Source: Candidatus Roslinia caecavium (lineage in GTDB: Bacteria > Bacillota > Clostridia > Monoglobales > Monoglobaceae). From it: DNA of 64,000 bases. Shown here in pieces: positions 24,609 through 33,731 of the stretch. Under the pieces are notes generated by a model. The model did no database searches. It saw only the letters and a program-made list of their open reading frames with translations, and was not told where the DNA came from. Both the position numbers and the translations under genes were made by a program. The DNA lies in contig CAJFTO010000006.1 of assembly GCA_904419955.1 (NCBI GenBank), forward strand, positions 1 to 64,000. The letters run 5' to 3'. Positions within the stretch are counted from its first letter, which is position 1, and the number at the start of each line of letters is the position of its first letter.

Positions 24609-25490
24609 ATGTTATCGTATAACATGGACATAAGCGAGGACTCGAAATGGATAATTGTAACGGAAAATGATATTGCTCATAGTATGCCGTTTTATATCAC
24701 GGAGATAGGGGAGTTTTTTGCGCGCTCCAATTATTATACGGAGCGAAGCGGAAAATCGGGGTATTATTTGATGTATACTGTTAGCGGCGAGGGAGAAATA
24801 TTGATCGACGAGCAGTATATACGTCTTACTCCAAACAGAGTTCTGATAATCAAATGCGATAATATTCATAGGTATGCGACTTCTGCCGATTACTGGGATT
24901 TTATGTGGATACATATGGACGGAGAAGGCGTATCTTCATATGAGAGCCTTATTAACGACAATAGGTATTTGACCGTCGATATGAAAGGAAACCGCGAGGT
25001 TCAGGATATAATAACAAGACTGCTTTCATTCTCTTCACGCAGCGACGTTATCTCGTATGCGAGAATGAGCGACGAGTTGTCGTCTCTGCTTACTTTAATA
25101 TTAACTCAAAAGCTGATAAGTAAGTTGAAAGGCGAGACTAATAGGGTGATAACTCACTATAAAGATATAAAGAGCGTGATAAATTATATTGAAAATAATT
25201 ATAAGAACCAAATAAATATCGACGATATGATAAATAAGGTCAATATATCAAAATATCACTTTATCAGGCTTTTTAAACAGCAGATGGGAACCACGCCGTA
25301 TGATTATCTTGTTCATTTTAGAATAAATAAGGCGAAGTTTTTGCTTAGAAATACCATTAACTCCGTCTCGCAGATCGCAAAGGAAGTCGGGTATTTCAGC
25401 GAGAGCAACTTTATAGGACAATTTAAATCCGTCGTTGGAATGACGCCGAATAAATACAGAAAGGAAAGCGTTAGATATCTGGACGGTTAG
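24609..25490 (+). CDS. AraC-family regulator
   Basis: The 293-residue protein has an N-terminal AraC-type ligand domain (GYYLMYTVSGEGEILID, then RLTPNRVLIIKCDNIHRY) and a C-terminal double helix-turn-helix (MINKVNISKYHFIRLFKQ and AKEVGYFSESNFIGQFKS, then GMTPNKYR). This layout is usual for regulators of sugar uptake or degradation. The ATG at 24609 lies behind GGAGG and GAGGAAG; the TTG at 24591 is inside the SD and less likely. It is followed after 278 bases by an ion antiporter and not by carbohydrate genes, so its target is unclear. Confidence 0.88.
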   Translation: MLSYNMDISEDSKWIIVTENDIAHSMPFYITEIGEFFARSNYYTERSGKSGYYLMYTVSGEGEILIDEQYIRLTPNRVLIIKCDNIHRYATSADYWDFMWIHMDGEGVSSYESLINDNRYLTVDMKGNREVQDIITRLLSFSSRSDVISYARMSDELSSLLTLILTQKLISKLKGETNRVITHYKDIKSVINYIENNYKNQINIDDMINKVNISKYHFIRLFKQQMGTTPYDYLVHFRINKAKFLLRNTINSVSQIAKEVGYFSESNFIGQFKSVVGMTPNKYRKESVRYLDG

Positions 25491-25768
25491 TTCAGAAGAA
25501 TTTTTAATAAAAATATGAGGAGAAAAACTGCACATATTTTTATGGATTTTTACCAATTATAATGGGTTAAATTAGTGATTATGTTGAAAATATTATGTTG
25601 AGCCTATTATTTTTGACAAATATATAGACTTTTGTAACAAATGTTGTATACTGAGTAATGTATAATAATGAACGAGCCTTTGCGCTGAAATAATTTATAT
25701 AAGTTAATTTGGAGAAATGAAAAAATATAATTTAAAATATGGAGACGCTAATAGTCGGAGGTAACAGC

Positions 25769-27103
25769 GTGGACGTACAATATTTATTAGAACTGGCGTT
25801 GATCCTTTTATCGACCAAGCTGCTGAGTATGCTTACGAGAAGGATTCAAATGCCGCAGGTTGTGGGATCCCTTTTAGCGGGTCTTATTTTAGGACCGGCG
25901 TGTTTAGGGTTGATTCAGGGTAATGATTTGATAAAGGCCATATCGGAAATAGGCGTTATAGTGTTGATGTTTAACGCTGGAATGGAGACCGATATCAAGG
26001 AACTGAAGAAGTGCGGTATTGCGTCGTCAGTTATAGCGTTATTCGGCGTTATATTGCCGCTGTTCGGCGGCTGGCTCGTGGCTTCGCTGTTTAATAAAGG
26101 CGACGATCCGCAGATAATGCTCCAAAATATATTTATCGGGGTGGTCTTGACCGCTACGTCGGTGAGCATAACGGTGGAGACGCTTAAAGAACTCGGTAAG
26201 TTGTCTACAAGATCGGGTAACGCAATACTTGGAGCCGCGCTGATCGACGACGTTTTGGGAATAATCGCGCTGACTATTATAACAAGCTTCGCCGATTCGA
26301 GCGTAAGTATACCGATCGTTTTATTGAAAATATTAGGTTTCTTCGCATTGTGCGGAGTTCTTGCGATAATATTTATAAAAATAGTGCATCCGTGGATGAA
26401 CAGTTATAAAAAAGACTTGCGGCGTTTCAGCGTTTTTGGTTTTGTATTTTGCCTATTAATGGCGTATGTTGCTGAAGTAGTGTTTGGCGTATCTGATATT
26501 ACTGGAGCGTTTGTCGCCGGATTGCTGTTATCCGGGACGAAGAGGACATCCTATATGATATCAAGGTTCGACGTATTGTCGTTTATGATGCTCTCGCCGG
26601 TATTTTTCGCAAGCGTCGGTCTTAATGTGACGATGGATTCGATCTCAGCGAACGTATTGTGGTTTACGCTGTTGATCCTGTTAGCGGCGGTTTTGACAAA
26701 GATCATAGGCTGCGGACTAGGAGCTAAAGTGTGCGGATATACGAATTTACAGGCGACCAAGATAGGCGTCGGAATGATATCGAGAGGCGAGGTCGCGTTG
26801 ATCGTCGCCAATAAGGGCGCCGCCGTGGGTTTAATGGTTCCCGAGTTTTTCGGACCGATATTGATAGTCGTCGTGGTTACGACGATAATAACGCCGATAC
26901 TGCTAAAACTGATATACAGATATCAGGCGGCGCATGTCGGCGATCCGGTCATCGACAGTTCGCTGGTAGATCGATATAGGGAGAAGCATGAGATCGAGAT
27001 GCTGACTCAGAACGCCCTTAACATGCACGAAGAATTAAGAAAAGACATCGAGGTTAAAAACAAAAATAAAACAAATAATAAAACAAACAATAAAACAAAA
27101 TAA
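25769..27103 (+). CDS. CPA2-type cation:proton antiporter
   Basis: The 444-residue protein has about twelve membrane segments and the Kef/NapA-like features of CPA2 exchangers: MPQVVGSLLAGLILGP near the start, LMFNAGMETD near residue 68, and GAALIDDVLGIIAL with the paired acidic residues of the ion site (near residue 160). Such proteins exchange Na+ or K+ for H+. No TrkA-N regulatory domain follows; instead the C-terminus is a Lys/Asn/Thr repeat tail. Although the frame opens at ATG 25739, an SD GGAGG lies seven bases before GTG 25769, so that start is chosen. The Na+-dependent transporter gene follows after 28 bases, suggesting a Na+-linked pair. Confidence 0.9.
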   Translation: MDVQYLLELALILLSTKLLSMLTRRIQMPQVVGSLLAGLILGPACLGLIQGNDLIKAISEIGVIVLMFNAGMETDIKELKKCGIASSVIALFGVILPLFGGWLVASLFNKGDDPQIMLQNIFIGVVLTATSVSITVETLKELGKLSTRSGNAILGAALIDDVLGIIALTIITSFADSSVSIPIVLLKILGFFALCGVLAIIFIKIVHPWMNSYKKDLRRFSVFGFVFCLLMAYVAEVVFGVSDITGAFVAGLLLSGTKRTSYMISRFDVLSFMMLSPVFFASVGLNVTMDSISANVLWFTLLILLAAVLTKIIGCGLGAKVCGYTNLQATKIGVGMISRGEVALIVANKGAAVGLMVPEFFGPILIVVVVTTIITPILLKLIYRYQAAHVGDPVIDSSLVDRYREKHEIEMLTQNALNMHEELRKDIEVKNKNKTNNKTNNKTK

Positions 27104-27131
27104 ATGAACTGATTGAGACGGAGGTTATGAT

Positions 27132-28460
27132 TTGGAAAAAAGAGGGAGTTTTTCAGGAAAATTAGGATTTATATTAACTGCCGCCGGAAGCGCGGTAGGT
27201 CTTGGAAATCTGTGGAGATTTCCATATCTTGTCGCTGAACAGGGCGGAGGAATATTTCTTCTGGTTTACCTAATACTGGTAGTGACTTTTGGGTACTCGC
27301 TTATGGTGGCCGAGATAGCGATTGGCAGAAAGACGGGACTTAGTCCTATCGGAGCCTTTAGAAAATTAGGAAAGAAATACACGTTTATAGGCGTTCTTGC
27401 AACGGTGACGGTGTTACTTATCTCGACCTATTATGGAGTTATAGGCGGTTGGGTAGTAAAATATATCGCGGTATATCTCACCGGACAAGCCGAGGCGGCG
27501 GCGGGAGACGTTTACTTTAACAATTTTATAGCGGAAGAATTTGAACCGATAATTTATCTGTTCATATTTATATTGCTGAACGCTGTAGCTCTTATAGGCG
27601 GTATAAAAAACGGAGTAGAACGGGCGAGCAAAATAATGATGCCGATCCTCTTGGTTCTTTCGATAGCGATAGCGATATATTCGGTTACGCTTCCCGGAGC
27701 TATAGAAGGCGTAAAATATATACTTATACCCGATTTCAGCAGATTTAGCGCCGATACGATAATATCTGCGATGGGGCAGATGTTTTACTCGATGTCGCTG
27801 GCTATGGGAATAATGATAACCTATGGTTCGTATATGAGCAAAAAAGAAGATATAGAGTCTTGCGTTAAACACGTGGAGTTGTTTGATACTTCTATAGCGA
27901 TATTGGCGGCGTTTATGATAATCCCCGCGATATTTTCGTTTTCCGGAGGGGACCCGGAGCAATTGAACGTAGGCGCGGGTCTTATGTTTGTGACGCTGCC
28001 GAAAGTATTTAACAGCATATCGGGAGGAACCGTTATTGGAGCGTTATTCTTTATACTGGTTCTGTTCGCCGCGCTTACGTCGATGATTTCTATAGTAGAG
28101 GTGTTGGTCTCGACGATATGCGATATATTCAAATGGAACCGTAAGGCGGTCGTTGTGGCGATCTCGATCGTAATACTGATTGCGGGAATACCCTACTCGC
28201 TTGGTCACGGAATTTGGAGCTTTATTGAGATAATGGGCTACAACTTACTTGACTTCGTCGATTTTATCGCAAACAACGTCCTTCTTCCTGTTACTGCGCT
28301 GTCGATATGTTTAGCGGTTGGGTTTGGATTTGGAGTTAAAGTTATTGCCGACGAGGTCAAGCTCAGCTCGCAGTTTAAGCGTGAGAAAGTATTTAACGTT
28401 ATGATAAAATATATCGCTCCGATATTTATGATAATTATTTTAATTACTAATTTGATTTAA
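27132..28460 (+). CDS. Sodium-dependent transporter, NSS family
   Basis: Neurotransmitter:sodium symporter family members import amino acids or similar solutes with Na+. The N-terminal signature AGSAVGLGNLWRFPY with the first Na+-site residues is near residue 18. About eleven membrane segments fill the 442 residues, the usual bacterial (LeuT/MhsT-like, eleven-helix) length. Translation starts at TTG, with GGAGG seven bases upstream. It is probably co-transcribed with the antiporter, which could keep the Na+ gradient. The substrate is not evident. Confidence 0.93.
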   Translation: MEKRGSFSGKLGFILTAAGSAVGLGNLWRFPYLVAEQGGGIFLLVYLILVVTFGYSLMVAEIAIGRKTGLSPIGAFRKLGKKYTFIGVLATVTVLLISTYYGVIGGWVVKYIAVYLTGQAEAAAGDVYFNNFIAEEFEPIIYLFIFILLNAVALIGGIKNGVERASKIMMPILLVLSIAIAIYSVTLPGAIEGVKYILIPDFSRFSADTIISAMGQMFYSMSLAMGIMITYGSYMSKKEDIESCVKHVELFDTSIAILAAFMIIPAIFSFSGGDPEQLNVGAGLMFVTLPKVFNSISGGTVIGALFFILVLFAALTSMISIVEVLVSTICDIFKWNRKAVVVAISIVILIAGIPYSLGHGIWSFIEIMGYNLLDFVDFIANNVLLPVTALSICLAVGFGFGVKVIADEVKLSSQFKREKVFNVMIKYIAPIFMIIILITNLI

Positions 28461-28467
28461 GAGATCG

Positions 28468-28500
28468 GCGGACGCGCGGCGCGTCCGCTTTTTCTTTTTT
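28468..28500 (+). terminator. Terminator after the NSS transporter gene
   Basis: GCGGACGCGC pairs with GCGCGTCCGC (28468-28488, overlapping GC centre), followed by a long T tract. Confidence 0.85.
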
Positions 28501-28586
28501 ACGAGCCGAACAGACTGAAGCCGCGGCATGAAGTAATAGCGGTTTTTAGCGGTGTAATTGTTCATAATATATTCACATACCGATAC

Positions 28587-28615
28587 TTGCTAAAGCGATA
28601 TTCTTGTGTTATAAT
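28587..28615 (+). promoter_or_regulatory. Promoter upstream of clpE
   Basis: TTGCTA (28587-28592), 17-base spacer, TATAAT (28610-28615). A second candidate, TTGACA at 28708-28713 with TATGCA 18 bases downstream, is nearer to the gene. I could not find a CtsR heptad repeat or a CIRCE element between them. Confidence 0.5.
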
Positions 28616-28779
28616 ATGATATTATATTTGGGATCATAGGCGTATTGCGCCCTAAGAGAGCTTTAGACGATCCTGAAATATAAGGCTTTTAATAATCGAT
28701 TAATTTATTGACAGCTGTTTTGCATAAACTGTATGCAATTTGGATATATACTAGACGTTTAAATAGGAGGATAGTGAAA

Positions 28780-31167
28780 ATGTTATGTTGTAAGTGTCAT
28801 AAAAACCTTGCGGTTGTATATATAACAAAATTCGAGCCTGACGGAAGTTCCAAAAACGAAGGATATTGTCTGTCGTGCGCGAGAGAATTGAATTTAGGAC
28901 CTATCAACGACGTAATGCAGAAGATGGGGATCGAGCCGGAAGAAATGGATAGGCTTAACGCTGAAATGGCGGAAATGATGGAAGAGATGGGCGGAGAAAA
29001 CTTCAATCTTGCCGACGGCGTCGAGGCTCTCAGAAACGAGCTGAGCGGAGACGCGGATATTGTTTCGCTTGAGGATCCGGACTCGGAAAGCGGCGAGGAC
29101 GACAACGACGGTGAAGATAATAATAATGAAAATATGAGCCGCAGCCGTCAAAAAAATCCGTTCGATTTTCTCAACCGCTTTAATCCCGCAAACGGCAATT
29201 TTGGCGGTAAGCAGGGCGAAAATGAGAAAACAAATAATAATGTTAAGAGAAAGAATGAAAAAAGGGCAAAGAAGAAATTGCTCGACACATACGGAATAAA
29301 TTTGACCGATAAAGCGAGAAACGGCGAGATCGACGAGGTAATAGGCCGCGAACGCGAGATACAGCGCACGATCCAGATATTAAACAGGAGGACTAAAAAC
29401 AATCCCTGTTTGATAGGCGAGCCGGGCGTCGGTAAAACCGCTATAGCGGAAGGCCTTGCGCTTAAGGTGGTAAAGGGCGACGTTCCCGTTAAACTTTTGC
29501 CGTATGAGATATACTTATTGGACATGACCTCCGTCGTAGCGGGAACGCAGTTTAGAGGCCAGTTTGAATCAAGGCTCAGGAATATAATCGAAGAGGTAAA
29601 GAAAGCCGGAAATATCATTCTGGTCATAGACGAGATTCATACGATCGCTTCGGCCGGAGACGCCGAGGGCGGCATGAACGCCGGAAATATACTCAAACCC
29701 GCGCTATCGAAGGGCGAGATCCAAGTTATCGGAGCGACGACGATAGAGGAATACAGAAAGCATATTGAAAAAGACAGCGCGCTTGAGCGCCGTTTTCAGA
29801 CTGTTATGGTCGACGAGCCCAATATAGACGAGACCATCGATATACTTAAAGGAATAAAGGGATACTATGAAGATTACCATAAAGTAAAGATAACGGACGA
29901 TATTATAAGGACGGCGGTCGTTTTGTCGGAAAGGTATATCCAAGACAGATTTATGCCGGATAAGGCTATCGATGTTATAGACGAAGCCGCGTCGAAGGCG
30001 AACCTTGAAAACGACAGCTTGTATCAGATTGAAGAGCTTAAGAAGGAATTGGATCTTTTAAAAGCGGAGGAAGAAGAAGCGGGAGAAAGCGACGATTATC
30101 AAAAGGCGGCTGACTTGAAGATAAAAGCGTGTCAGATCGAGGATGAGATAAAAGAGCTTGAAAAGAAAAGCGTTAAGTATTTGACAGCCGACGATATAGC
30201 CGCGGTGATCGAGAGCTGGACTAAGATCCCGGTAAAGCATATAACCGAGTACGAAAGCGCAAAGCTTGTTAATTTGGAAGAGCGGCTTCATGAGAAGCTG
30301 ATAGGTCAGGACGAGGCGGTAGAGGCCGTTACAAGGGCTATTCGCAGAAAACGCGCGGGCATAAGCTTAAAACGCCGTCCGGTTTCGTTCATTTTTGTCG
30401 GCCCCACCGGCGTTGGTAAAACCGAGCTTGTCAAGAGGATAGCGACCGAAGTTTTCGACGGTATGGATTCGCTGATAAGGCTCGATATGTCGGAGTATAT
30501 GGAGAAACATTCTGTCTCGAAGATTATCGGTTCGCCGCCGGGATACGTTGGATACGACGAAGCAGGACAGCTTACTGAAAAAATCAGAAGAAAGCCGTAC
30601 AGCGTAATTCTGCTTGACGAGATAGAGAAGGCGCATCCGGACGTGTTCAATCTTTTGCTGCAAATACTGGACGACGGCAGAATAACCGACAGCCATGGCA
30701 AGACGGTGTCCTTTGAAAACACAATAATTATCATGACGTCGAACGCCGGAAGCGATCAGAAATCGAATATCGTAGGCTTTAACGAAGACGAGGTGGCGAT
30801 AAAGATCAAAATCGAGCGGGAACTTAAGAGGATGTTCAGACCCGAGTTCTTAAACCGCGTCGATGAAATAGTGATTTTTAAAGAGTTAAAGAAGGACGAA
30901 CTTATTCAGATCATAGGTCTGATGTTGGGCGATCTGGCTGAAGGATTACATGAAAAAGATATATCTCTTGAAGCGACCGACGAGGCTAAGGAGCTGATCC
31001 TCGAAAAGTCGTACGACAGGCTTTACGGAGCCAGACCTATGCGCAGATATATCGAAAGATATATAGAGGACGAGCTTGCCCAAATGCTGATTACCAATAA
31101 GATAAACAGCGGCGATACCGCGAAGGTATACGTCTCCGACGACGCGCTTAAGATCGACGTCGTTTAG
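28780..31167 (+). CDS. clpE: ClpE-type Clp ATPase
   Basis: Hsp100 chaperone that unfolds proteins, usually for ClpP. The 795 residues begin with a zinc finger (C-x2-C at 3-6 and 30-33), the mark of ClpE, then an acidic linker of about 100 residues. AAA module 1 has GEPGVGKTA (about 213) and VIDEIHT; AAA module 2 has GPTGVGKTE (about 541) and LLDEIEKAHPDV. A UVR-like coiled stretch (DDYQKAADLKIKACQIE) lies between the modules. The N-terminal Clp repeat domain is missing, as in ClpE. The ATG at 28780 has GGAGG nine bases upstream. Confidence 0.93.
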   Translation: MLCCKCHKNLAVVYITKFEPDGSSKNEGYCLSCARELNLGPINDVMQKMGIEPEEMDRLNAEMAEMMEEMGGENFNLADGVEALRNELSGDADIVSLEDPDSESGEDDNDGEDNNNENMSRSRQKNPFDFLNRFNPANGNFGGKQGENEKTNNNVKRKNEKRAKKKLLDTYGINLTDKARNGEIDEVIGREREIQRTIQILNRRTKNNPCLIGEPGVGKTAIAEGLALKVVKGDVPVKLLPYEIYLLDMTSVVAGTQFRGQFESRLRNIIEEVKKAGNIILVIDEIHTIASAGDAEGGMNAGNILKPALSKGEIQVIGATTIEEYRKHIEKDSALERRFQTVMVDEPNIDETIDILKGIKGYYEDYHKVKITDDIIRTAVVLSERYIQDRFMPDKAIDVIDEAASKANLENDSLYQIEELKKELDLLKAEEEEAGESDDYQKAADLKIKACQIEDEIKELEKKSVKYLTADDIAAVIESWTKIPVKHITEYESAKLVNLEERLHEKLIGQDEAVEAVTRAIRRKRAGISLKRRPVSFIFVGPTGVGKTELVKRIATEVFDGMDSLIRLDMSEYMEKHSVSKIIGSPPGYVGYDEAGQLTEKIRRKPYSVILLDEIEKAHPDVFNLLLQILDDGRITDSHGKTVSFENTIIIMTSNAGSDQKSNIVGFNEDEVAIKIKIERELKRMFRPEFLNRVDEIVIFKELKKDELIQIIGLMLGDLAEGLHEKDISLEATDEAKELILEKSYDRLYGARPMRRYIERYIEDELAQMLITNKINSGDTAKVYVSDDALKIDVV

Positions 31168-31251
31168 CGCGTTCTCGATATATATGAAGCGTTTGGAATT
31201 GAATAAAATTGCAGTGAAATATTATTGAGAGCGTAAAGTCTGCAAAAATAA

Positions 31252-31293
31252 ACCTTCTATGATAGAATAAAAATATCATAGGAGGTATTTTTT
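31252..31293 (+). terminator. Terminator of clpE whose 3' arm is an SD sequence
   Basis: ACCTTCTATGATA (31252-31264) pairs with TATCATAGGAGGT (31274-31286), 13 pairs with one G-U, loop of nine, followed by ATTTTTT. The 3' arm contains a perfect GGAGG placed eight bases before an ATG (31294) that opens an eight-codon frame ending TGA at 31320. The rest up to 31440 shows nothing recognisable. Confidence 0.7.
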
Positions 31294-31426
31294 ATGACAA
31301 GGCGCAGAGATAAAGAGTGAGTAGAGCAAGATGAATAGTATAGCCGGTTTAATATAGGATAATAATATATAATTATGAAAGTTAGAATTCCGTCATTTTG
31401 TATTAAATCTTTATATAAATTAAATG

Positions 31427-31470
31427 AATGAACAATATTCATTGACAAATGGTTTTGATTGTGATATACT
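31427..31470 (+). promoter_or_regulatory. tetR-MATE promoter with inverted-repeat operator
   Basis: TTGACA (31442-31447), 17-base spacer, TATACT (31465-31470). The inverted repeat AATGAA-CAATA-TTCATT (31427-31443) touches the -35 box, a position where bound repressor would block RNA polymerase. Confidence 0.7.
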
Positions 31471-31508
31471 CTATCATGTGGCGAACGGGAAAGAGGTGAA
31501 TTACGTTT

Positions 31509-32081
31509 ATGAATAGGATTACGAAGGCGCCTGAGGAGAGGCGACAAGAAATCATCGATACCGCAATGAAAGTGTTCTATGAAAAAGGATATGAGAAAAC
31601 GTCAATCTCTGATATTGCTAAAGAGATTAATGTGGCTCAAGGTCTTTGCTATCGGTATTTTTCTTCAAAAGAAGAATTGTTTGATACTGCGCTCGACCAA
31701 TATGCGCAAAAGCAAGTTGAATATATTTGCAGTATTTTAAATCCACAAATGTCTTTAATAGAATTAATTGAGAAAATGCCTACATTTTTAGAAGCAGAAA
31801 ACGACGACAGTTACGCTCAGAAAATATGCCACAATAAAGGAAATGTCAAATTCCATGATCAGTTGTCGTTGAAAATCTGTTCAAAACTGCAACCTGTCGT
31901 TACAGATCTATTGGTTAGGGCAAATGAACAAGGAGTAATTCATATTCAAGACGCGGAGACCGTAGCCTCGTTTTGCGTATATGGACAATTGGGCGTATTA
32001 CTTAATCAAGAAATTCCCGCTGAGGAAAGAGTAAATCGTATTCGTAATTTTCTACTTGAATTAATCAAGAGTTTCTCGTAG
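31509..32081 (+). CDS. TetR-family repressor
   Basis: The 190-residue protein has the TetR N-terminal helix-turn-helix (RRQEIIDTAMKVFYEKGYEKTSISDIAKEI split over residues about 10-40, then AQGLCYRYFSSKEELF). The C-terminal ligand domain is poorly conserved, as usual. The ATG follows the SD AGAGGTG by ten bases. The gene is followed by a MATE pump on the same strand, and the same operator-like repeat lies before both, so it probably represses itself and the pump until a pump substrate binds. Codon use (ATT rather than ATA for Ile) differs from most of the window. Confidence 0.92.
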   Translation: MNRITKAPEERRQEIIDTAMKVFYEKGYEKTSISDIAKEINVAQGLCYRYFSSKEELFDTALDQYAQKQVEYICSILNPQMSLIELIEKMPTFLEAENDDSYAQKICHNKGNVKFHDQLSLKICSKLQPVVTDLLVRANEQGVIHIQDAETVASFCVYGQLGVLLNQEIPAEERVNRIRNFLLELIKSFS

Positions 32082-32132
32082 AATATGAAAAATTCCCATG
32101 TCGTATTAGGCGGGGAATTATTTTAAATTTAT

Positions 32133-32149
32133 AATGACTGATATTCATT
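32133..32149 (+). promoter_or_regulatory. Second copy of the TetR operator before the MATE gene
   Basis: AATGAC-TGATA-TTCATT agrees with the repeat at the tetR promoter at 14 of 17 positions. It lies between the two genes, 21 bases before the MATE start and just upstream of its SD. Confidence 0.5.
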
Positions 32150-32169
32150 CAATAAGGAGGAATTATAAC

Positions 32170-33516
32170 ATGAATACAAATATAGATTTTATTAAGGGAA
32201 ATACGAAAAAGTGTTTGGCGGCAATGGTATTGCCGATGATGGCAGCTATGTTTCTGAACATGGCGTATAATCTTGTAGATAGTCTTTGGATTGGTAATTT
32301 ATTGGGAGAAACGGCATACGCAGCCTTAACAAACTCGACGCCGATAATATTAATTCTCAGCGCTATCGCTATGGGAGCAACGAACGGCGTATCAATTCTG
32401 TTATCTCAGGCGATTGGAGCAAATGATAGAGAAAAAGCGGATAGAATTATTGTTACGTCTTTGGGAGTCGCCATTATATTTTCACTCGGCGTAACTGTTT
32501 TATTAGAAGCGACATCAAAGTCAATTCTTGTTTTGCTTAATACGCCAAATGAAATTATGCAACCGGCTTATCAATATCTGTCGATTTATACCCTCGGATA
32601 TTTATCAGTTTATTTATATTGTTATTTTACAGCGGTTTTAAGAAGTTTTGGAAACAGTATTTTTCAGGTAATTGCAATGCTGATTTGCACTATATTAAAC
32701 GCAGGATTGGATCCTCTGTTCATACGTTTTATGGGATTTAACGGCGCGGCTGTTGCGACGGTTTTATCTCAAACTTTGTGTCTCGTTTTTATGCTCATAT
32801 ATTTACATAAAAAACGGCTTTTTAATTTTCGTTTCTCTCTTTTTGATAAATGTTTGATTAGCTCATTTATTGCAAAGGGTATTCCTTCCGCTGTTCAGCA
32901 AAGTATACCTGCAATAAGCGCAAGTTTTCTTACTTCTCTTGTTACAGGATACGGCGTCTCTGCATTGGCTGCATATGGAATTGCTGGAAAATTAGAAACA
33001 ATTTTGTTTTATCCGGCGATGGCTCTGAATATGGCGTTGACAAGTATCGTAGGTCAATGCGTCGGAGGAAAGAGGTATGATCGTGCAAAAGATTATATAA
33101 AAACCTCTTTAGTTTTTGGCTCGATTGTATTGTTTATTTTTTCTGTTTGCGTGGTTTGTTTTTCCGACTCATTATCGCGCTTATTTGTAGATAGCGATGC
33201 GGCGGCGGCCATTGTTGGCGATTATTTTAAAATCGTTGTAGTTGGGTATGTTCTAAATACGGTTACTAATTGCTTTTTGGGAAGCTTGAATGGAATGGGT
33301 AGGCCTGCAAAAAGTATGCTTTGTATGGCGCTGTATTACATGATAATAAGAATGCCTTTAGCGTGGATATTATCTCATTGTAATTTTGGTATAAACGGAA
33401 TATGGATAGCGGTCTTAATAAGCCATGTTATTGCGGCTATTGCGGCGACGGCTATAGCAAATCATGAATTGTTTAAACAAGAACGGATAAGTGGAAATTC
33501 TGAGAAGAATGAATAA
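32170..33516 (+). CDS. MATE-family efflux transporter, TetR-linked
   Basis: The 448-residue protein has the two-times-six-helix MATE plan, with AAMFLNMAYNLVDSLWIGN in the first helix and the matching second-half block near residue 240. The ATG at 32170 follows AAGGAGG; an upstream in-frame ATG (32134) lies inside the operator repeat and has no SD. Placed 88 bases after tetR and before a terminator, it is most likely a drug or metabolite exporter under TetR control. It is lower in GC and uses ATT for Ile much more than the other MATE genes in the window, which suggests later acquisition. Confidence 0.93.
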   Translation: MNTNIDFIKGNTKKCLAAMVLPMMAAMFLNMAYNLVDSLWIGNLLGETAYAALTNSTPIILILSAIAMGATNGVSILLSQAIGANDREKADRIIVTSLGVAIIFSLGVTVLLEATSKSILVLLNTPNEIMQPAYQYLSIYTLGYLSVYLYCYFTAVLRSFGNSIFQVIAMLICTILNAGLDPLFIRFMGFNGAAVATVLSQTLCLVFMLIYLHKKRLFNFRFSLFDKCLISSFIAKGIPSAVQQSIPAISASFLTSLVTGYGVSALAAYGIAGKLETILFYPAMALNMALTSIVGQCVGGKRYDRAKDYIKTSLVFGSIVLFIFSVCVVCFSDSLSRLFVDSDAAAAIVGDYFKIVVVGYVLNTVTNCFLGSLNGMGRPAKSMLCMALYYMIIRMPLAWILSHCNFGINGIWIAVLISHVIAAIAATAIANHELFKQERISGNSEKNE

Positions 33517-33667
33517 AAGCGGAAGAGGGATGGTCTGAATAATAAGTACGGTAGGCGGTGGAAAGACACGCGTTAAAATTGGCGAATATGCCGTTTTAAA
33601 ACTATCAGCAATATAAACAGTATCTTTTGAGGAGCAATTATAATCAAAGGCCGGACGCTTTAGACGC

Positions 33668-33717
33668 AGAGCCGATGAACATATGAGAAAACTCGCAGAT
33701 CATCGGCTCTTTCTTAT
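33668..33717 (+). terminator. Terminator of tetR-MATE
   Basis: AGAGCCGATGA (33668-33678) pairs perfectly with TCATCGGCTCT (33700-33710), followed by TTCTTATT. Confidence 0.8.
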
Positions 33718-33731
33718 TCGGAGTTATGATC

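Noticed and set aside
28708-28779. Upstream TTG extension of clpE
   Set aside because: The TTG is part of a TTGACA -35-like box and has no SD, whereas ATG 28780 has GGAGG at proper spacing and begins with the zinc finger.
28461-28779. CtsR or CIRCE heat-shock operator before clpE
   Set aside because: No heptad repeat resembling the CtsR box and no CIRCE inverted repeat was found.
31294-31440. Possible insertion-sequence remnant after clpE
   Set aside because: MTRRRDKE followed by stops faintly recalls a transposase start, but no terminal repeats, target duplication or further homology could be seen.
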